The position numbers and the translations under genes are program-made. Shown piece by piece: positions 1-7,509 of a stretch of 33,560 nt of DNA (positions are counted from its first letter, which is position 1; every line of letters starts with the position of its first letter). This stretch comes from Nocardia aobensis NBRC 100429 (lineage in GTDB: Bacteria > Actinomycetota > Actinomycetes > Mycobacteriales > Mycobacteriaceae). Location of the stretch: positions 1 through 33,560 of the forward strand of contig NZ_BAFQ01000285.1 in assembly GCF_000308375.1 (NCBI RefSeq). The letters are read 5' to 3'. The notes below the pieces were generated by a model that ran no database searches, had not been told where the DNA came from, and saw nothing but the letters and a program-made list of their open reading frames with translations.

Positions 1-311
1 TTGCCGTCGCGAATGCTGACGCGGCCGTCGTAGTACTCGGTGATGTAGAGCTCGCCGTCGGGTGCGAAGGCGATGTCGTCGGGCGCGACGATATCGCTGC
101 CCATCGCGCTGATCGTCTCCAGATCGCCGGAATTCGGGTCCAGGGCGCTGATCTGGCTGCCCGCCACCTGCGCGACATAGATCCGGCCGTCGGCGCCGGT
201 GCGAATGCCGTTGGCGCCGAACAGCCTGCTCGGTGCGGTGACGCGGTCGAGGGTCCACCCGTCGGCGACGCTCGCCGCGGTCGAGGTGAGGTAGCGCGCC
301 GGTGTAGTCAC
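1..311 (-). CDS. SMP-30/gluconolactonase-like beta-propeller protein, 3' part outside the window
   Basis: Only the first 103 codons are inside the window; the gene runs off the left edge. The reading frame from GTG at 311 gives a protein with repeated beta-propeller style segments, such as GANGIRTGADGRIYVAQ and DDIAFAPDGELYITEYYDG, typical of SMP-30/gluconolactonase/NHL-type lactonases and hydrolases. The start is supported by GGAGG seven bases upstream. A 44-codon open frame ends at a TGA overlapping this GTG (GTGA). The gene lies downstream of one of three copies of a GntR-type palindrome, which links it to the catabolic genes to the right. Members of this superfamily often open lactones, so a lactone hydrolysis step is possible, but this is inference from fold only. 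Confidence 0.75.
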   Translation of the reverse strand, partial: MTTPARYLTSTAASVADGWTLDRVTAPSRLFGANGIRTGADGRIYVAQVAGSQISALDPNSGDLETISAMGSDIVAPDDIAFAPDGELYITEYYDGRVSIRDG

Positions 312-442
312 CGCGAAGCCTCCGTAGTGCTCTGGGTCGAGGGATCACCCGATTCGGTGCCGACCACACGTCTCCCGCGAGACGATGGTGATGTATGACA
401 CCTTCTCGTTTGTGGAGAGCGTAGTTCTCCACTTTCTATCAT
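308..442 (-). other. possible 44-codon leader ORF upstream of the SMP-30-like gene
   Basis: An open frame starts with ATG at 442, 12 bases from the palindrome at 455-468, and ends at TGA 310-308, overlapping the GTG of the next gene as GTGA. The same spacing between palindrome and ATG is seen for the GntR gene at 3329. The peptide (MIESGELRSPQTRRCH and on) resembles nothing I recognise and the ATG has no clear Shine-Dalgarno sequence. It may be a translated leader, a leaderless small gene, or simply 5' untranslated region. Confidence 0.25.
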
Positions 443-454
443 TCAAGTGTTGTT

Positions 455-468
455 ATCATTGACAGGAT
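455..468. promoter_or_regulatory. operator-like palindrome, copy 1 (ATCAT-N4-AGGAT)
   Basis: This site is an imperfect copy of the perfect palindrome at 3342-3355. The two neighbourhoods share far more than the core: 441-475 and 3329-3363 align without gaps with most positions identical, including the 12-base block AGGATTGACGTA. This site precedes the SMP-30-like gene on the minus strand, so that gene is likely in the same regulon as the ACAD operon. The binding protein is probably the GntR/FCD regulator at 2472-3329 (inference). Confidence 0.6.
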
Positions 469-486
469 TGACGTAGCATGCGGAGA

Positions 487-506
487 CCGCAGGCCGCGAC
501 CTGCGG
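487..506. other. 7-bp stem-loop
   Basis: CCGCAGG (487-493) pairs perfectly with CCTGCGG (500-506) around a six-base loop. It lies between the operator-like site and the DUF4389 gene. It could assist termination of the minus-strand DUF4389 transcript, but has no U-tract. Confidence 0.35.
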
Positions 507-616
507 CAATGCCGCTCTTGGGATTCGGTCGTGCGGGAGTTCTGCCGGGGCGCCCGCGGCCGATCGTGTGGATCGTTCCGTGGCGTGATCATCGCCTCGG
601 GCGTGGGGCTATCGGC

Positions 617-653
617 CCGGCCGCGGACGCGCAACTGTCGCGCCCGCGGCCGG
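617..653 (-). terminator. terminator-like hairpin after the DUF4389 gene
   Basis: CCGGCCGCGG (617-626) pairs with CCGCGGCCGG (644-653), and GCGC (629-632) with GCGC (640-643), leaving a two-base bulge and a seven-base loop AACTGTC. It begins 17 bases past the stop codon of the minus-strand gene ending at 670. There is no T-run, as is usual for actinobacterial hairpin terminators. Confidence 0.6.
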
Positions 654-669
654 ACCCTGCGGGTGGAAC

Positions 670-1371
670 TCAGACGGGGTAACCGGATTCCGGTGGGTGC
701 GGAGCGGTTTCGGGTTCGCGCGGCCCCTGGTCCAGCCGGAACGGCGGGTATTCGTCGCGCATCAGCGACACGTAGGCCCGGACCCGCAGCGTCCACCGGT
801 TCATGCCGAGCACGAAGGCGAACAGGCCGTGCGGATACCGGCCGGTGAACAGCAGTGCGATCGCCGCGATGAAGACGAGGATGCCGAGCAGTGGGATCCA
901 GATGACGGCGGTCCCTTCGTCGTCTCCGCCCCAGTACCGCGAGCTGCCGACGAACGCCCAGACGATCAGATACTGCGGGATCGCCAGCAACCACCATTTG
1001 ATCAGGACCAGACCCCGGTGCAGCCGCTCGGGATAGTCGACGTCGAGGTCGGCTGGATAGCTCTCGTCGGATCGGAGACTGAACGGGGGATATCGGTCGG
1101 TGCCGAGTGCCGACAGCGCGTAGAACCGCACGCGCCACGACCAGCGCAGCACACCGACGTTGAAATCGAACAGCCCGCGCGGATAGCGGCCCGTGAACAG
1201 AATGGCGAAGAACGCGATGACCGTCACCACCGCATAGGCGATATGCAGGAAGAACAGCACGATGTAGTGCGGGATCGCCAGAATCCATTTGACGATCCAC
1301 TGCCAGCGCGACAGCGCGGGGTCCAGATCGCCGCGCACGCGGACCGGGTAGGGAGATGCCTCGGGTTGCAT
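670..1371 (-). CDS. DUF4389 domain membrane protein
   Basis: A 233-residue protein from ATG 1371, chosen because GAGAGGAG lies about seven bases upstream; an earlier in-frame ATG at 1440 lacks such a site. It contains two copies of the DUF4389 pattern: a charged PYPVRVRGDLDP start, a hydrophobic helix beginning KWILAIPHY, then FTGRYPRGLFDFNVGVLRW. The second copy has KWWLLAIPQY followed by FTGRYPHGLFAFVLGMNRW. Each copy has about two membrane segments, so roughly four helices are predicted. The family is common in actinobacteria and its function is unknown. It is divergent from the LLM oxidoreductase gene and ends in a strong hairpin, so it is probably monocistronic. Confidence 0.85.
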   Translation of the reverse strand: MQPEASPYPVRVRGDLDPALSRWQWIVKWILAIPHYIVLFFLHIAYAVVTVIAFFAILFTGRYPRGLFDFNVGVLRWSWRVRFYALSALGTDRYPPFSLRSDESYPADLDVDYPERLHRGLVLIKWWLLAIPQYLIVWAFVGSSRYWGGDDEGTAVIWIPLLGILVFIAAIALLFTGRYPHGLFAFVLGMNRWTLRVRAYVSLMRDEYPPFRLDQGPREPETAPHPPESGYPV

Positions 1372-1439
1372 GTCACGCTCCTCTCGGCGGTCGCGGCCCA
1401 GCCGAGCCGCGTGGGATATGCACGATTGTTTCGCATTCA

Positions 1440-1453
1440 CCCTGCGCGCAGGG
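1440..1453. promoter_or_regulatory. 14-base perfect palindrome in the divergent promoter region
   Basis: CCCTGCG followed directly by CGCAGGG, in the 166-base region between the divergent starts of the DUF4389 gene (1371) and the LLM gene (1538). The position is right for an operator, but GC-rich palindromes arise easily in this DNA and no second copy was seen, so support is weak. Confidence 0.25.
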
Positions 1454-1520
1454 GTAATTCGGGCCGGTGCGCGTCACCCCCGCGAGACATCCGCCGAGCC
1501 GGGAATACGCGGATGCGATG

Positions 1521-1537
1521 ACGAGGTTCGGCCTCGT
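1521..1537 (+). promoter_or_regulatory. stem-loop abutting the LLM oxidoreductase start codon
   Basis: ACGAGG (1521-1526) and CCTCGT (1532-1537) form a perfect six-base stem around TTCGG, and the ATG follows immediately at 1538. The only purine-rich ribosome-binding candidate, GAGG at 1523-1526, is inside the stem. In mRNA the loop would contain UUCG. This could limit initiation or be a binding site; which of these is not decidable from sequence. Confidence 0.4.
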
Positions 1538-2359
1538 ATGAAGATCGGAGTCAACACCTTCCTGACCGATGAGGGCATCGGTCCCCGGGTTCTCGGACCG
1601 GCGCTCGAGGAGCGCGGATTCGAATCGCTGTTCCTCGCCGAACATTCCCACATTCCGGCGAGCCGGGAAACGCCGTATCCGGGCGGCGGTGAGCTCCCTC
1701 GCGTGTACTACCGCACCTTCGACCCGTTCGTAGCGCTCGCCGCCGTGGCCGTCGTGACCGAACGCCTGGTACTCGGCACCGGGGTCACGCTGCTGATCCA
1801 GCGCGATCCGATCCACACCGCCAAGGAGGTGGCCACCCTCGACCACCTCTCCGGCGGGCGGGTGGTCTTCGGCGTCGGCGTCGGCTGGAACCGTGAGGAG
1901 ATGGCCGACCACGGCACCGACCCGCGGACGCGCGGCGCCCTGCTGGACGAGCAGCTGGCCGCGATCCGGGCGATCTGGACCCAGGATCTGGCGGAATATC
2001 ATGGCCGGTTCGTCGATTTCGATCCGATCTTCGCCTGGCCCAAGCCGGTGCAGCGTCCGCATCCGCCGATCTTCGTCGGGGGCGGGGAGGTCGCGGCGCG
2101 ACGTGCGGTGCGTCTCGGCATCGGCTGGGTGCCCAACGGCGTGGCCGATCCTTCGGAGGTGCCGGCGCAACTGGCCGCCGTCGGCGACAGTGAGATCCCG
2201 ATCGCGATCACGCCGGTCGCACCCGATCCCGCACTGCTGGATGCCTATGCGGAGGCAGGCGTCGAGCGGGTGACGCTGTCGTTGCCGACCCTGCCGGAAT
2301 CGGAATCGCTGCGCGCCCTGGACGAATTCGCGGCCGTCGCCGAGCGTTACCGCGACTGA
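1538..2359 (+). CDS. LLM class flavin-dependent (probably F420) oxidoreductase
   Basis: 273 residues from ATG 1538, where the conserved N-terminus MKIGVNTFLTDEG begins. Luciferase-like monooxygenase fold signatures are clear: LAEHSHIP (33-40), LGTGVTLL (79-86), LSGGR (104-108) and GVGVGWNREE (112-121), then WPKPVQRPHPPIFVGGG for cofactor binding. This subclass in actinobacteria usually uses coenzyme F420 or FMN; the sequence alone does not settle which. The ribosome-binding site is weak and hidden in a hairpin. The gene stands alone on the plus strand, divergent from DUF4389 and convergent with the GntR regulator. An oxidation or reduction step early in the neighbouring catabolic pathway is plausible. 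Confidence 0.88.
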   Translation: MKIGVNTFLTDEGIGPRVLGPALEERGFESLFLAEHSHIPASRETPYPGGGELPRVYYRTFDPFVALAAVAVVTERLVLGTGVTLLIQRDPIHTAKEVATLDHLSGGRVVFGVGVGWNREEMADHGTDPRTRGALLDEQLAAIRAIWTQDLAEYHGRFVDFDPIFAWPKPVQRPHPPIFVGGGEVAARRAVRLGIGWVPNGVADPSEVPAQLAAVGDSEIPIAITPVAPDPALLDAYAEAGVERVTLSLPTLPESESLRALDEFAAVAERYRD

Positions 2360-2371
2360 GGTGTGGTGCCC

Positions 2372-2405
2372 GGCAGCGTCGTGGCGGCATGGTCACGGCG
2401 CTGCC
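2372..2405. terminator. hairpin in the convergent gap after the LLM gene
   Basis: GGCAGCG (2372-2378) pairs with CGCTGCC (2399-2405); the stem continues inward with one G-T pair and four Watson-Crick pairs to 2383/2394, around a ten-base loop. It starts 12 bases past the LLM stop and sits between the convergent LLM and GntR genes, so it could end both transcripts. Confidence 0.5.
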
Positions 2406-2471
2406 CGCACATGTGCGAATCGGCGCGCGGCCTATCCGAATGTACTGCGCCCGTGAGCTTTTCGATCGGAA

Positions 2472-3329
2472 CTACAGTCTCGCGCGGGGACCCGCGGCGA
2501 TGGCCTGACGTGCCAGATCCGAGGAAGCGTTGACCACACCCGCGTCGTAGCGTTCCAGCACGACGGACTGGGTGGCGCGCAGGTGGGCGCGGGCCAGGCG
2601 TTCGGCCTCGGCGTCGTCGCCGTCGGCGATCGCGGTGACCAGCCGGGCGTGCACCCGGGCCGCGTCGTGGGCCTGTGGTTTCGACGGATACTCACCGCGC
2701 CGGGTGAGTGTCTCGGCCCACGCCTGCTCCTGTGCCGACCACAGGGTCACCAGGCTGGACACGACGCAGCGCACCGTCGCGTTCGGGGTGAAAGCGACCA
2801 CCAGATCGTGGAATTCGCGCGCGGTGCGGGTGAAGGCGACGCCGTCGCCGACCACCTGCTCACAGGCGCGGATATTGGCCTCGAGCGCCGGGACCACGAC
2901 CTCGGCGCGGTCGGGGCGACGGGCGCATTCGGCCGCGCACAGCGGTTCGAGCATCTGCAGCGCGGCCGCCAGATCGCCGAGGGTGACCCGCGCGCCCTGG
3001 AGCGCCAGACCCAGGTGGTAGGCGGCGGAGGTTTCATCGGGCCGGTGGACCTCCGCGCCGCCGACATTGCCGCGCCGCACCGTGACCAGCCCCTCGGTCT
3101 CGAGGATGCGCAGCGATTCCCGGATCGAGGGATAGCTGACGCCGAATTCCTTCACCAGCTGGTCCTGGGTGGGCAGGCGATAGTCGTCGTCGCCGGACAG
3201 GATGCGCGTACGCAGCTCGGAGGCGACCGTTTCGGCGATGCGGCGCTGCGGAATCCGCCCGCGACGCGCGGTGGTCACGCGGGCTGCCTTTGGTCCATGC
3301 ACGGATTCTAACCAGGCGGTGCTGACCAT
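2472..3329 (-). CDS. FadR-subfamily GntR transcription regulator with FCD ligand domain
   Basis: 285 residues. The winged helix-turn-helix spans about 30-95 (LPTQDQLVKEFGVSYPSIRE, then LETEGLVTVRRG). The FCD domain follows at about 115-260, with the usual metal-binding histidines likely at H174 (REFHDL), H227 (VHARL) and H249 (AHLRA). FCD regulators typically sense organic acids or acyl-CoAs. ATG 3329 is used here; GTG at 3278 (VTTARRG) with AAAGG upstream is a credible alternative that keeps the whole DNA-binding domain. The gene is divergent from the five-gene ACAD operon across a perfect palindrome (3342-3355), which suggests autoregulation and control of that operon. Two related palindromes elsewhere extend the proposed regulon. 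Confidence 0.92.
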   Translation of the reverse strand: MVSTAWLESVHGPKAARVTTARRGRIPQRRIAETVASELRTRILSGDDDYRLPTQDQLVKEFGVSYPSIRESLRILETEGLVTVRRGNVGGAEVHRPDETSAAYHLGLALQGARVTLGDLAAALQMLEPLCAAECARRPDRAEVVVPALEANIRACEQVVGDGVAFTRTAREFHDLVVAFTPNATVRCVVSSLVTLWSAQEQAWAETLTRRGEYPSKPQAHDAARVHARLVTAIADGDDAEAERLARAHLRATQSVVLERYDAGVVNASSDLARQAIAAGPRARL

Positions 3330-3341
3330 TCAAATATTGCT

Positions 3342-3355
3342 ATCCTTATGAGGAT
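3342..3355. promoter_or_regulatory. operator palindrome, copy 2 (ATCCT-N4-AGGAT, perfect)
   Basis: ATCCT (3342-3346) and AGGAT (3351-3355) are perfect inverted repeats with TATG between. The site is in the 43-base gap between the divergent GntR start (3329) and the ACAD start (3373), so it must overlap both promoters. Close variants occur at 455-468 and 11005-11018. A FadR-type dimer is the likely ligand. Confidence 0.7.
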
Positions 3356-3372
3356 TGACGTACCGTCTGGTG

Positions 3373-4527
3373 ATGGACTTCACGATGGGGGAGGCCGCCG
3401 ACGCGCTGCGAGATGACTTGCGGCGCTTGGTGTCCCAGCACGTCCCCGCCGATTTCCTGGGCGCCTTCACCGACGATCCGGCCGATCTGGCCGTGGCGCA
3501 GCAGTTCTGCGGGGTCCTGGCCGAGCGCGGACTGCTGTGCGCGGCCTGGCCCCGCGAATTCGGCGGGCACGGCGGATCGGTGTGGGAGCAGACGGTGGTC
3601 CGCGAGGAGATGTGGGCCCATCACGAGCCGCGCGGCGCCCAGTACATGGGGGTCAACTGGGTCGGGCCTGCGCTCATGCGGCACGGCACCCCGCGGCAGC
3701 AACGCACCCATCTGCCGCCGATCGCGCGCGGCGAGGTGATCTGGTGCCAGGGATTCAGCGAACCCGAGGCGGGCTCCGATCTGGCGTCGCTGCGCACCAC
3801 CGCCCGCCGCGACGGCGACGGCTGGCTGATCAGCGGGCAGAAGATCTGGACCTCCTACGCGACCATGGCGCAGTGGTGTTTCCTGCTGGCGCGCACCGCC
3901 ACCGGTGCCCGCAAACAACACGGGCTGACCATCTTCCTGGTGCCGATGTCCGCGCCGGGGGTCCAGGTGCGGCCGATCCGCGCCATGATGGGCCCGCATC
4001 ATCTGAACGAGGTGTTCTTCGACGAGTTGCGGGTGACCGGGGACGATGTGCTCGGCACGGTCGGCGAAGGCTGGGCGGTCGTGCAGGAGGTGCTGGCCTT
4101 CGAACGCGTCGGCATCGCCCGCTACGCCCGCTGTGAACGACTGCTGCGTGCGGCGCCGGCGGTACTGGGCGATCGCTGGGCGGAGGTGCCGGCCGAGTTG
4201 CGCGGGCGCTGGGCGCGCATGCTGGTGCACTGCCGCCGGGCACGGTTGCTGGCCTACCGGGTGGTCGCGATGCAGAACGAGGACCGGGTGGCGCCCGGTG
4301 ACGCCGCCGCCTATCGGATCGCCGTCACCCGGCTCGATCAGGACAGTGCCGAAGTACTCACCGAACTGGCCGACCAGCTCGACACCACACCGGATACGCA
4401 GCGGGAGAGCTGGTTTCGCCGCGCGGTCGCCGACCATTGGCGGTACTCGCAGGCCGCGACCATCGCCTCGGGAAGTATCGAAATGCAGCGACTGCTGTTG
4501 TCGCGGGCCTTGCTGGGGGCATCGTGA
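3373..4527 (+). CDS. acyl-CoA dehydrogenase, large-type subunit of a likely heteromeric pair
   Basis: 384 residues from ATG 3373 (TTG 3355 is in frame further up and overlaps the palindrome; no strong ribosome-binding site supports either). The ACAD fold is clear: AWPREFGGHGGS (58-69), the flavin/substrate loop WCQGFSEPEAGSD (124-136), ISGQKIWTS (153-161), and GEGWAVVQEVLAFER (231-245). The C-terminus has GSIEMQRLLLSRALLG where single-subunit enzymes have GGTSEIQ. It oxidises an acyl-CoA to a 2-enoyl-CoA with FAD. The next gene overlaps by four bases and encodes a short, divergent ACAD. This arrangement matches the alpha2beta2 dehydrogenases known from steroid side-chain degradation (FadE28/FadE29 type), though the substrate here is unknown. 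Confidence 0.92.
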   Translation: MDFTMGEAADALRDDLRRLVSQHVPADFLGAFTDDPADLAVAQQFCGVLAERGLLCAAWPREFGGHGGSVWEQTVVREEMWAHHEPRGAQYMGVNWVGPALMRHGTPRQQRTHLPPIARGEVIWCQGFSEPEAGSDLASLRTTARRDGDGWLISGQKIWTSYATMAQWCFLLARTATGARKQHGLTIFLVPMSAPGVQVRPIRAMMGPHHLNEVFFDELRVTGDDVLGTVGEGWAVVQEVLAFERVGIARYARCERLLRAAPAVLGDRWAEVPAELRGRWARMLVHCRRARLLAYRVVAMQNEDRVAPGDAAAYRIAVTRLDQDSAEVLTELADQLDTTPDTQRESWFRRAVADHWRYSQAATIASGSIEMQRLLLSRALLGAS

Positions 4528-5483
4528 ACATCGAACTGTGCCGCGAGGCCGCCGACTACGGCCGCGAGGCGAGCCGGGCCATCGCGGCCGCGGGCGGGGA
4601 CCGGCTGATCCAGGACGCCGAGGCCGAGCCGTCCCGTCGCGCGGACATCGTCGCGCCGATGCTGGCCGGACTCGGCGCGTGGGAGCTGGATCCGCGACGC
4701 GACCGCGACGATCTGGAAGCGGCGGCGGCGCTGTGCCGCAGTGCCGGCTACTGGGCGCTGCCCTATCCGCTGGCCGAACGGCTGGCGCGGCCGCTCGACG
4801 CGGAGGCCGACGGCCTGGTGGTGGTCACCGAATCCCGCGCCCGGGGTGCGGTCGCCGATCTGGACCTGTGCTGGGCGGCAGTCACGGTGGAGGGCAAGCT
4901 CTTCCAGGCGCGGACGCTGCCCGACGGCGCGTCGCCGCGGACCTCCGCCTTCGTGACGCCCTTGGCGCTTACCTCGGTCGGGGCGGCCGGAAGCGCGGAC
5001 GCGGCACTCCCGCTCACGCTGAACTGCTGGACGCTGCTGGGCATGCTGGACCGTGCCCTCGACCTCACTCGCTCCCATGTCCTGATGCGCACCCAGTTCG
5101 GGCAGCCGCTGGCGAAATTCCAAGGCGTGCAATTTCAGCTCACCGATGCCGAGGTCGAGCGCAGCGGGCTGGATGTCCTCGCGAAATACGCCTTGTGGAG
5201 CGTCCGCTGCGGCGGGGAGGATGCTCTCGGCGACGCGCTCGCGGCGCGGGTCGCCGCGCTCGATGCCGCGGAAACCGTCTTCCGGGTCGCCCACCAGTTA
5301 CACGGGGCGATCGGCTTCTGCGACGAATCGCCGCTGTCGTGGTTGTCGCGTTACAGCCTGCCGCTGCGCCGGCTGCCGTGGGCGAGTTCCGGGACGCTCG
5401 ATCGGCTGACCCGCCATCTCGGCGCACAAGGTCTGCCCGGGCCGTTCGACGGCGGGGAGGCAGTCGATGCGACATGGCAGTGA
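4524..5483 (+). CDS. short acyl-CoA dehydrogenase, probable partner subunit
   Basis: 319 residues from GTG 4524, which overlaps the previous stop codon as GTGA. It is well below the usual 370-400 residues; the region between the N-terminal helices and the C-terminal helical domain is shortened. C-terminal ACAD signatures remain: RTQFGQP (189-195), KFQGVQFQLTDAEVE (198-212) and HQLHGAIGF (257-265). The WCQGFSEPxAGSD loop is absent, so it is unlikely to work alone and probably completes the active site or flavin site of the preceding subunit. Translational coupling supports equal synthesis of the two chains. Confidence 0.88.
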   Translation: MNIELCREAADYGREASRAIAAAGGDRLIQDAEAEPSRRADIVAPMLAGLGAWELDPRRDRDDLEAAAALCRSAGYWALPYPLAERLARPLDAEADGLVVVTESRARGAVADLDLCWAAVTVEGKLFQARTLPDGASPRTSAFVTPLALTSVGAAGSADAALPLTLNCWTLLGMLDRALDLTRSHVLMRTQFGQPLAKFQGVQFQLTDAEVERSGLDVLAKYALWSVRCGGEDALGDALAARVAALDAAETVFRVAHQLHGAIGFCDESPLSWLSRYSLPLRRLPWASSGTLDRLTRHLGAQGLPGPFDGGEAVDATWQ

Positions 5484-5517
5484 GTGCACCTGTGCACCGA
5501 ATGCGAAAGTGCGGTAA

Positions 5518-6321
5518 GTGCCTGTGACGGACGATATTCCGGCCTACGACCTGCCCGATGTGCTGACGGTGACGGGCAGCGGGCCGGTGCGAACGGTGAC
5601 CATCAACCGGCCCGGCGAATTGAACGCCGTGAACGAACCGCTGCACTGGGCGCTGGCCCACGTGTGGCGGCAGCTCGCGGCCGACACCGCGGCGAAGGTG
5701 GTCGTCGTGACCGGCGCCGGCCGGGCCTTCAGCGCGGGCGGAGACCTGGACTGGATCACCTCCTTCCTCGACGATCCGGTGGCGCGGGAGGAGAGCCTGC
5801 GCGAAGGCGCGCAGATCATCGAGGAGATGTTGCGGTTCCCGTTACCGGTGATCGCCGCGGTGAACGGTCCCGCCATGGGATTGGGTGCGAGCGTCGCCGC
5901 CCTCTCGGATGTGGTGTTGATGTCGCGCAGCGCGTATCTGGCCGATCCGCATGTGAGCGTGGGGCTGGTCGCCGGTGACGGCGGCGCGGCCTTCTGGCCG
6001 CTGCTGACTCCGTTGCTGCGCTCGCGCGTCTACCTCTACACCGGCGACCGCATCGATGCCGCGACCGCCGTCGACTTGGGACTGGCCACCGCGGTATCCG
6101 AACCGGAGGAGCTGCTCGACGACGCCCTGCGGCTGGCGCGGCGGCTGGCCGCGCAACCGGCACCGGCGCTGCGAGCCACCAAGCGGGTCGCGAACATGTA
6201 TCTGGCACAGGCTCTCAGCGGTGCGATGCAGGCGGGATTCGCCGCCGAATCTGTCACCATGTGCTCACCCGAACATCGTGAACGGCTGCTGGCGCTCCGG
6301 CGCTCGGCGGCCCGGAGGTAG
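5518..6321 (+). CDS. crotonase-fold (enoyl-CoA hydratase/isomerase family) protein with altered active site
   Basis: 267 residues from GTG 5518; GTG 5524 is also possible and neither has a strong ribosome-binding site. The fold is clear: TINRPGELNAVN (28-39), the oxyanion-hole segment FSAGGDLDWI (71-80), and AVNGPAMGLGASVAALSD (114-131). At the two positions where classical hydratases carry catalytic glutamates, this protein has S125 and H145. It therefore probably does not hydrate by the two-glutamate mechanism. An isomerase, hydrolase or ring-modifying role fits better, but which one is not known. It lies between two ACAD pairs in one operon, 3 bases before the next gene. Confidence 0.87.
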   Translation: MPVTDDIPAYDLPDVLTVTGSGPVRTVTINRPGELNAVNEPLHWALAHVWRQLAADTAAKVVVVTGAGRAFSAGGDLDWITSFLDDPVAREESLREGAQIIEEMLRFPLPVIAAVNGPAMGLGASVAALSDVVLMSRSAYLADPHVSVGLVAGDGGAAFWPLLTPLLRSRVYLYTGDRIDAATAVDLGLATAVSEPEELLDDALRLARRLAAQPAPALRATKRVANMYLAQALSGAMQAGFAAESVTMCSPEHRERLLALRRSAARR

Positions 6322-6324
6322 CCG

Positions 6325-7509
6325 ATGGATGCACTGGCCGAATTCCGGGAGCAGGTGCGGCAGTGGTGTGCGGCGAATATTCCGCCCGAGTGGCGGGCAC
6401 GGCAGACCGGCGCCACGGACGCGGAATTCGTGGAATTCCAACAGGAATGGTTTCAACGCCTGCGGGCGGGCGGTTTCGCGGTGCCGCACTGGCCGCGGGA
6501 GTGGGGCGGCGGTATGCCGGTCGCGCAGCAGGCGGTGCTGTATTCCGAACTCGCGGCACACGACGCGCCGCGGCTGGTATTGGCGTTCGTCTCGATTCAT
6601 CATGCGGCCTCGACGCTGCTGGCCGCGGGTACCGCAGCGCAACGCGACCGGCATCTGCCCGCGATTTTGGACGGCGAGATCTGGTGCCAGGGTTTCTCGG
6701 AACCGGACGCCGGATCGGATATGGCGGCCCTGCGCACCTCCGCCCGCCGCGACGGCGACACCTACGTGCTCAACGGCCGCAAACTCTGGGCCAGCGGCGC
6801 GGCGTTCGCCGACTGGTGCCTGCTGCTGGCGCGCACCGATCCGAAAGCCCCGCAACGGCACGGCATTTCGTATTTTCTGCTCGATATGCGTTCGCCCGGG
6901 GTGGAGGTGCGGCCGATCCGGCAGGCCACCGGGGAGTGGCATTTCTGCGAAATCTTCCTCGACGACGTCGAGATACCCGCGGCGAATCTCATCGGTCCCG
7001 AGCATCAGGGCTGGCAGGTGGCGCAGCGGACGCTCGGCGCCGAACGCGGGCTGACGATGCTCGAACTGGCCGAACGGCTGGCGCACGGCGGCTTCCGGCG
7101 ACTGGCCTCGCTGTGCGCGCGGCCGCGCCCCGATGGCGGATGTGCGCTGGACGATCCACCGGTCGCGGATCGGCTGGCGCAACTGGAAACCGAACTGGCC
7201 GGCCTGCGGGGTCTGTGCGCCGATCTGGTCGCGGCCGAGCGGCCCGGCCCGGCCGATGCCTCGATCGTGAAGTTGTACTACAGCGAACTGCTGCAGCGGA
7301 TGACGGATTTCGGGACGGAGGTGGCGGGGGTGAGCGCCCATGCGGTGCTGCGCAAACCGCGATCCAGCGGATGGGAGTCGGGGGCCTGGATGCTCGACTT
7401 CCTCGGGTCGTGGGAGTGGACCATTCCCGGCGGCACCAGCGAGATCCAGCGCACCATCATCGGAGAACGCGGACTCGGCCTGCCGCGGGAACCGGTGGTG
7501 CCGCGATGA
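6325..7509 (+). CDS. acyl-CoA dehydrogenase, large-type subunit (second pair)
   Basis: 394 residues from ATG 6325, preceded by GGAGG at a good distance. Signatures: PHWPREWGGG (54-63), WCQGFSEPDAGSD (120-132), LNGRKLWASGA (149-159), QGWQVAQRTLGAERGL, and the C-terminal GGTSEIQRTIIGERGLGLPRE, which lines the flavin site. It is similar in layout to the ACAD at 3373 but keeps the canonical C-terminus. It follows the crotonase by three bases and overlaps the next ACAD gene by four (ATGA). The operon therefore encodes two large/small dehydrogenase pairs, suggesting two separate dehydrogenation steps on successive intermediates. Confidence 0.93.
   Translation: MDALAEFREQVRQWCAANIPPEWRARQTGATDAEFVEFQQEWFQRLRAGGFAVPHWPREWGGGMPVAQQAVLYSELAAHDAPRLVLAFVSIHHAASTLLAAGTAAQRDRHLPAILDGEIWCQGFSEPDAGSDMAALRTSARRDGDTYVLNGRKLWASGAAFADWCLLLARTDPKAPQRHGISYFLLDMRSPGVEVRPIRQATGEWHFCEIFLDDVEIPAANLIGPEHQGWQVAQRTLGAERGLTMLELAERLAHGGFRRLASLCARPRPDGGCALDDPPVADRLAQLETELAGLRGLCADLVAAERPGPADASIVKLYYSELLQRMTDFGTEVAGVSAHAVLRKPRSSGWESGAWMLDFLGSWEWTIPGGTSEIQRTIIGERGLGLPREPVVPR

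Larger units (their letters stand above)
312..669. other. 358-base intergenic region between the SMP-30-like and DUF4389 genes
   Basis: No convincing protein gene of normal size. It holds the possible leader ORF (308-442), a palindromic operator-like site (455-468), a 7-bp stem-loop (487-493 pairing with 500-506) and a strong GC hairpin just past the DUF4389 stop codon (617-653). The stretch around 430-475 is distinctly more AT-rich than its surroundings, as expected of a promoter. Confidence 0.6.

Noticed and set aside
531..848. Plus-strand frame covering the region after the SMP-30-like gene
   Set aside because: Overlaps the DUF4389 gene and its terminator hairpin; arginine-rich translation with no homology seen and no ribosome-binding site.
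3355..3360. TTGACG next to the palindrome as a -35 element for the ACAD operon
   Set aside because: A -10 at normal spacing would fall inside the ACAD coding region, so it cannot be the -35 for the start at 3373.
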